From Pseudomonas gingeri (GTDB lineage: Bacteria; Pseudomonadota; Gammaproteobacteria; Pseudomonadales; Pseudomonadaceae): a stretch of DNA of 34,428 bases. Where the stretch lies: positions 1 to 34,428 of the forward strand of contig NZ_JACAPR010000014.1 of NCBI RefSeq assembly GCF_013385635.1, written 5' to 3'. Both the position numbers and the translations under genes were made by a program. A model generated the notes under the pieces. It was not told where the DNA came from and searched no databases. It worked only from the letters and a program-made list of their open reading frames with translations. The first letter of the stretch is position 1; every line of letters begins with the position of its first letter. This document shows, piece after piece, positions 32,664-34,428 of this stretch.

Positions 32664-33515
32664 ATGTTTCCCGAGAATTTCACGTTTTCCATCGCCGACT
32701 GGGTCAACGGTTGGGTTGATTCGCTGGTGACCAACTACGGCGATGTGTTCCGGCACATCTCCGACACCCTGCTGTGGGCCATCGTCAATCTGGAAGGCCT
32801 GCTGCGCATGGCGCCCTGGTGGTTGATGCTGGCCATCGTCGGCGGCGTCGCCTGGCACGCCACCCGCAAGGTGGTGACCACGGCGGTGATCGTCGGCCTG
32901 CTGTTCCTGGTGGGCGCGGTCGGCCTGTGGGACAAGCTGATGCAGACCCTGGCGCTGATGCTGGTGGCGACGCTGATCTCGGTACTGATCGGGATTCCCC
33001 TGGGCATTCTGTCGGCGCGCAGCAATCGCCTGCGTTCGGTGCTGATGCCGCTGCTGGACATCATGCAGACCATGCCCAGCTTCGTGTACCTGATCCCGGT
33101 GCTGATGCTGTTCGGCCTGGGCAAGGTCCCGGCGATCTTCGCCACGGTGATCTATGCCGCGCCGCCGCTGATCCGCCTGACCGACCTGGGTATCCGCCAG
33201 GTGGACGGCGAGGTGATGGAAGCGATCAATGCCTTCGGTGCCAACCGCTGGCAGCAACTGTTCGGTGTGCAACTGCCGTTGGCCCTGCCGAGCATCATGG
33301 CCGGGATCAACCAGACCACCATGATGGCCCTGTCGATGGTGGTGATCGCCTCGATGATCGGTGCCCGTGGCCTGGGCGAAGATGTCCTGGTCGGGATCCA
33401 GACCCTGAACGTCGGGCGCGGTCTCGAAGCGGGGCTGGCCATCGTGATTCTTGCCGTGGTCATCGACCGCATTACCCAGGCCTATGGTCGTCCGCGCCAT
33501 GAGGTGAGCAAATGA
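32664..33515 (+). CDS. hutW: HutW, ABC transporter permease
   Basis: Inner-membrane permease of 283 residues, ProW/OpuAB type. About six hydrophobic helices and the cytoplasmic coupling (EAA) loop EAINAFGANRWQQLFGVQLPLALPSIMAGI, which docks on HutV, are visible. Start ATG 32664 (MFPENFTFSIADWVNGW) has a GAGAG ribosome site. Its stop overlaps the hutV ATG in an ATGA, so subunit synthesis is coupled. Confidence 0.94.
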   Translation: MFPENFTFSIADWVNGWVDSLVTNYGDVFRHISDTLLWAIVNLEGLLRMAPWWLMLAIVGGVAWHATRKVVTTAVIVGLLFLVGAVGLWDKLMQTLALMLVATLISVLIGIPLGILSARSNRLRSVLMPLLDIMQTMPSFVYLIPVLMLFGLGKVPAIFATVIYAAPPLIRLTDLGIRQVDGEVMEAINAFGANRWQQLFGVQLPLALPSIMAGINQTTMMALSMVVIASMIGARGLGEDVLVGIQTLNVGRGLEAGLAIVILAVVIDRITQAYGRPRHEVSK

Positions 33516-34342
33516 CTGATTCCATCGTCAGCAAGATCGAAGTCAAGAACGTCTTCAAGATTTTCGGCGCGCGTTCCAACGACGCGCTGAACATGATCCG
33601 CCAGGGCAAGACCAAGGACCAGGTGCTGGCCGAGACCGGCTGCGTGGTCGGGGTCAATGACCTGTCGCTGACCATCGGTACCGGCGAGATATTCGTGATC
33701 ATGGGCCTGTCGGGCTCCGGCAAGTCGACCCTGGTCCGTCACTTCAACCGCCTGATCGACCCCACCAGCGGCGCGATTCTGGTGGACGGCGTGGATATCC
33801 TCCAGCACGACATGGAAGCCTTGCGCGAATTCCGCCGGCACAAGATCAGCATGGTGTTCCAGAGCTTCGGCCTGCTGCCCCACAAGACCGTGCAGGAAAA
33901 CATCGCCTATGGCCTCAAGGTCCGTGGCGAGAGCAAGGAAATGTGCGTCGAGCGTTCGCTGCACTGGATCAACACCGTGGGCCTCAAGGGCTACGAGAAC
34001 AAGTACCCGCACCAGCTGTCGGGCGGCATGCGCCAGCGCGTCGGCCTGGCCCGGGCCCTGGCGGCGGACACCGACATCATCCTGATGGACGAGGCGTTCA
34101 GTGCCCTCGACCCGCTGATCCGCGCCGAGATGCAGGACCAGTTGCTGGAGCTGCAGAAGACGCTGCACAAGACCATCGTGTTCATTACCCACGACCTCGA
34201 CGAGGCCGTGCGTATCGGTAACCGCATCGCGATTCTCAAGGACGGCAAGCTGATCCAGGTCGGCACGCCGAAGGAAATCCTGCATTCGCCGGCCGATGAG
34301 TATGTCGACCGCTTCGTGCAGCGGCGTGCGGCGACGGTTTAA
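33512..34342 (+). CDS. hutV: HutV, ABC transporter ATPase
   Basis: Cytoplasmic ATP-hydrolysing subunit of the hutXWV importer, 276 residues. Walker A GLSGSGKST (65-73), Q-loop VFQSFGLLPH, signature LSGGMRQR (169-176), Walker B IILMDEA (189-195) and the H-loop FITHDLDEA are all present. It lacks the C-terminal CBS pair found in osmoregulated ProV/OpuAA proteins of about 400 residues, which suits a nutritional rather than osmotic role. Translationally coupled to hutW. Confidence 0.95.
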   Translation: MTDSIVSKIEVKNVFKIFGARSNDALNMIRQGKTKDQVLAETGCVVGVNDLSLTIGTGEIFVIMGLSGSGKSTLVRHFNRLIDPTSGAILVDGVDILQHDMEALREFRRHKISMVFQSFGLLPHKTVQENIAYGLKVRGESKEMCVERSLHWINTVGLKGYENKYPHQLSGGMRQRVGLARALAADTDIILMDEAFSALDPLIRAEMQDQLLELQKTLHKTIVFITHDLDEAVRIGNRIAILKDGKLIQVGTPKEILHSPADEYVDRFVQRRAATV

Positions 34343-34365
34343 GGCGCAAGAGATGTGGTGCCGGT

Positions 34366-34399
34366 GCGGGCCCCTTCGCGGGCAAGCCCGCTCCCACAG
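34366..34399. repeat. REP-like palindrome of a second class
   Basis: CGCGGGCAAGCCCGCTCCCAC, a common Pseudomonas REP variant distinct from the CCGGCTTGCCGG class. It is preceded by CGGGCCCCTTCG and lies 24 bases after hutV, at the window edge. Confidence 0.75.
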
Positions 34400-34428
34400 G
34401 GTTCAGAGTGGCTCGGGTGTTGTGCGGG

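Overview
The window is a high-GC, gene-dense bacterial chromosome segment. Gene content and order, REP-type intergenic repeats and the hut layout point to a fluorescens-group Pseudomonas. The order ntrC-ntrB-glnA-thiI-typA ... fbp ... blc-hutF-hutC-hutD-hutU-hutX-W-V is the order I know from Pseudomonas chromosomes. No phage, transposase, tRNA, rRNA or CRISPR was seen.

Region 1 (1-7292), nitrogen control, all on the minus strand: glnA (glutamine synthetase), a cupin gene, a secreted AroQ-gamma chorismate mutase, two tandem DUF4124 exported proteins, then ntrB-ntrC. glnA has a sigma-54 -24/-12 element with NtrC-like sites near -107 and -138. ntrBC has a weaker sigma-54-like element and a clear NtrC-type palindrome, so an autoregulatory nitrogen loop can be read in the DNA.

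Region 2 (7293-11368): thiI (tRNA 4-thiouridine and thiamine sulfur transfer), typA/bipA (ribosome GTPase) with a strong terminator, and a cysteine-cluster protein of the YkgJ family.

Region 3 (11634-21073), plus strand, carbohydrate-linked: glgP, a large polytopic DUF2339 membrane protein translationally coupled to a DUF3999 protein with galactose-binding-like folds, fbp, and a DUF924 protein. The DUF2339/DUF3999 pair is the best candidate here for an undescribed envelope system.

Region 4 (21101-24741): a five-unit, 126-bp-period REP-pair array of alternating A-B-A-B-A type, a chemoreceptor with the complete amino-acid-binding dCache signature, a small lipoprotein with a structured leader, and the lipocalin Blc.

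Region 5 (24878-34342), histidine/urocanate utilisation: hutF diverges from hutC-hutD. Then come hutU, an NCS1-family transporter (probable urocanate permease) and the hutXWV ABC transporter. HutC-type operators lie between hutF and hutC, and exactly across the predicted +1 of a sigma-54 promoter before hutU. Further upstream is a TGTTACCGA/TCGGTAACA inverted repeat, a candidate CbrB activator site. hutH, hutI and hutG are expected beyond the right edge.
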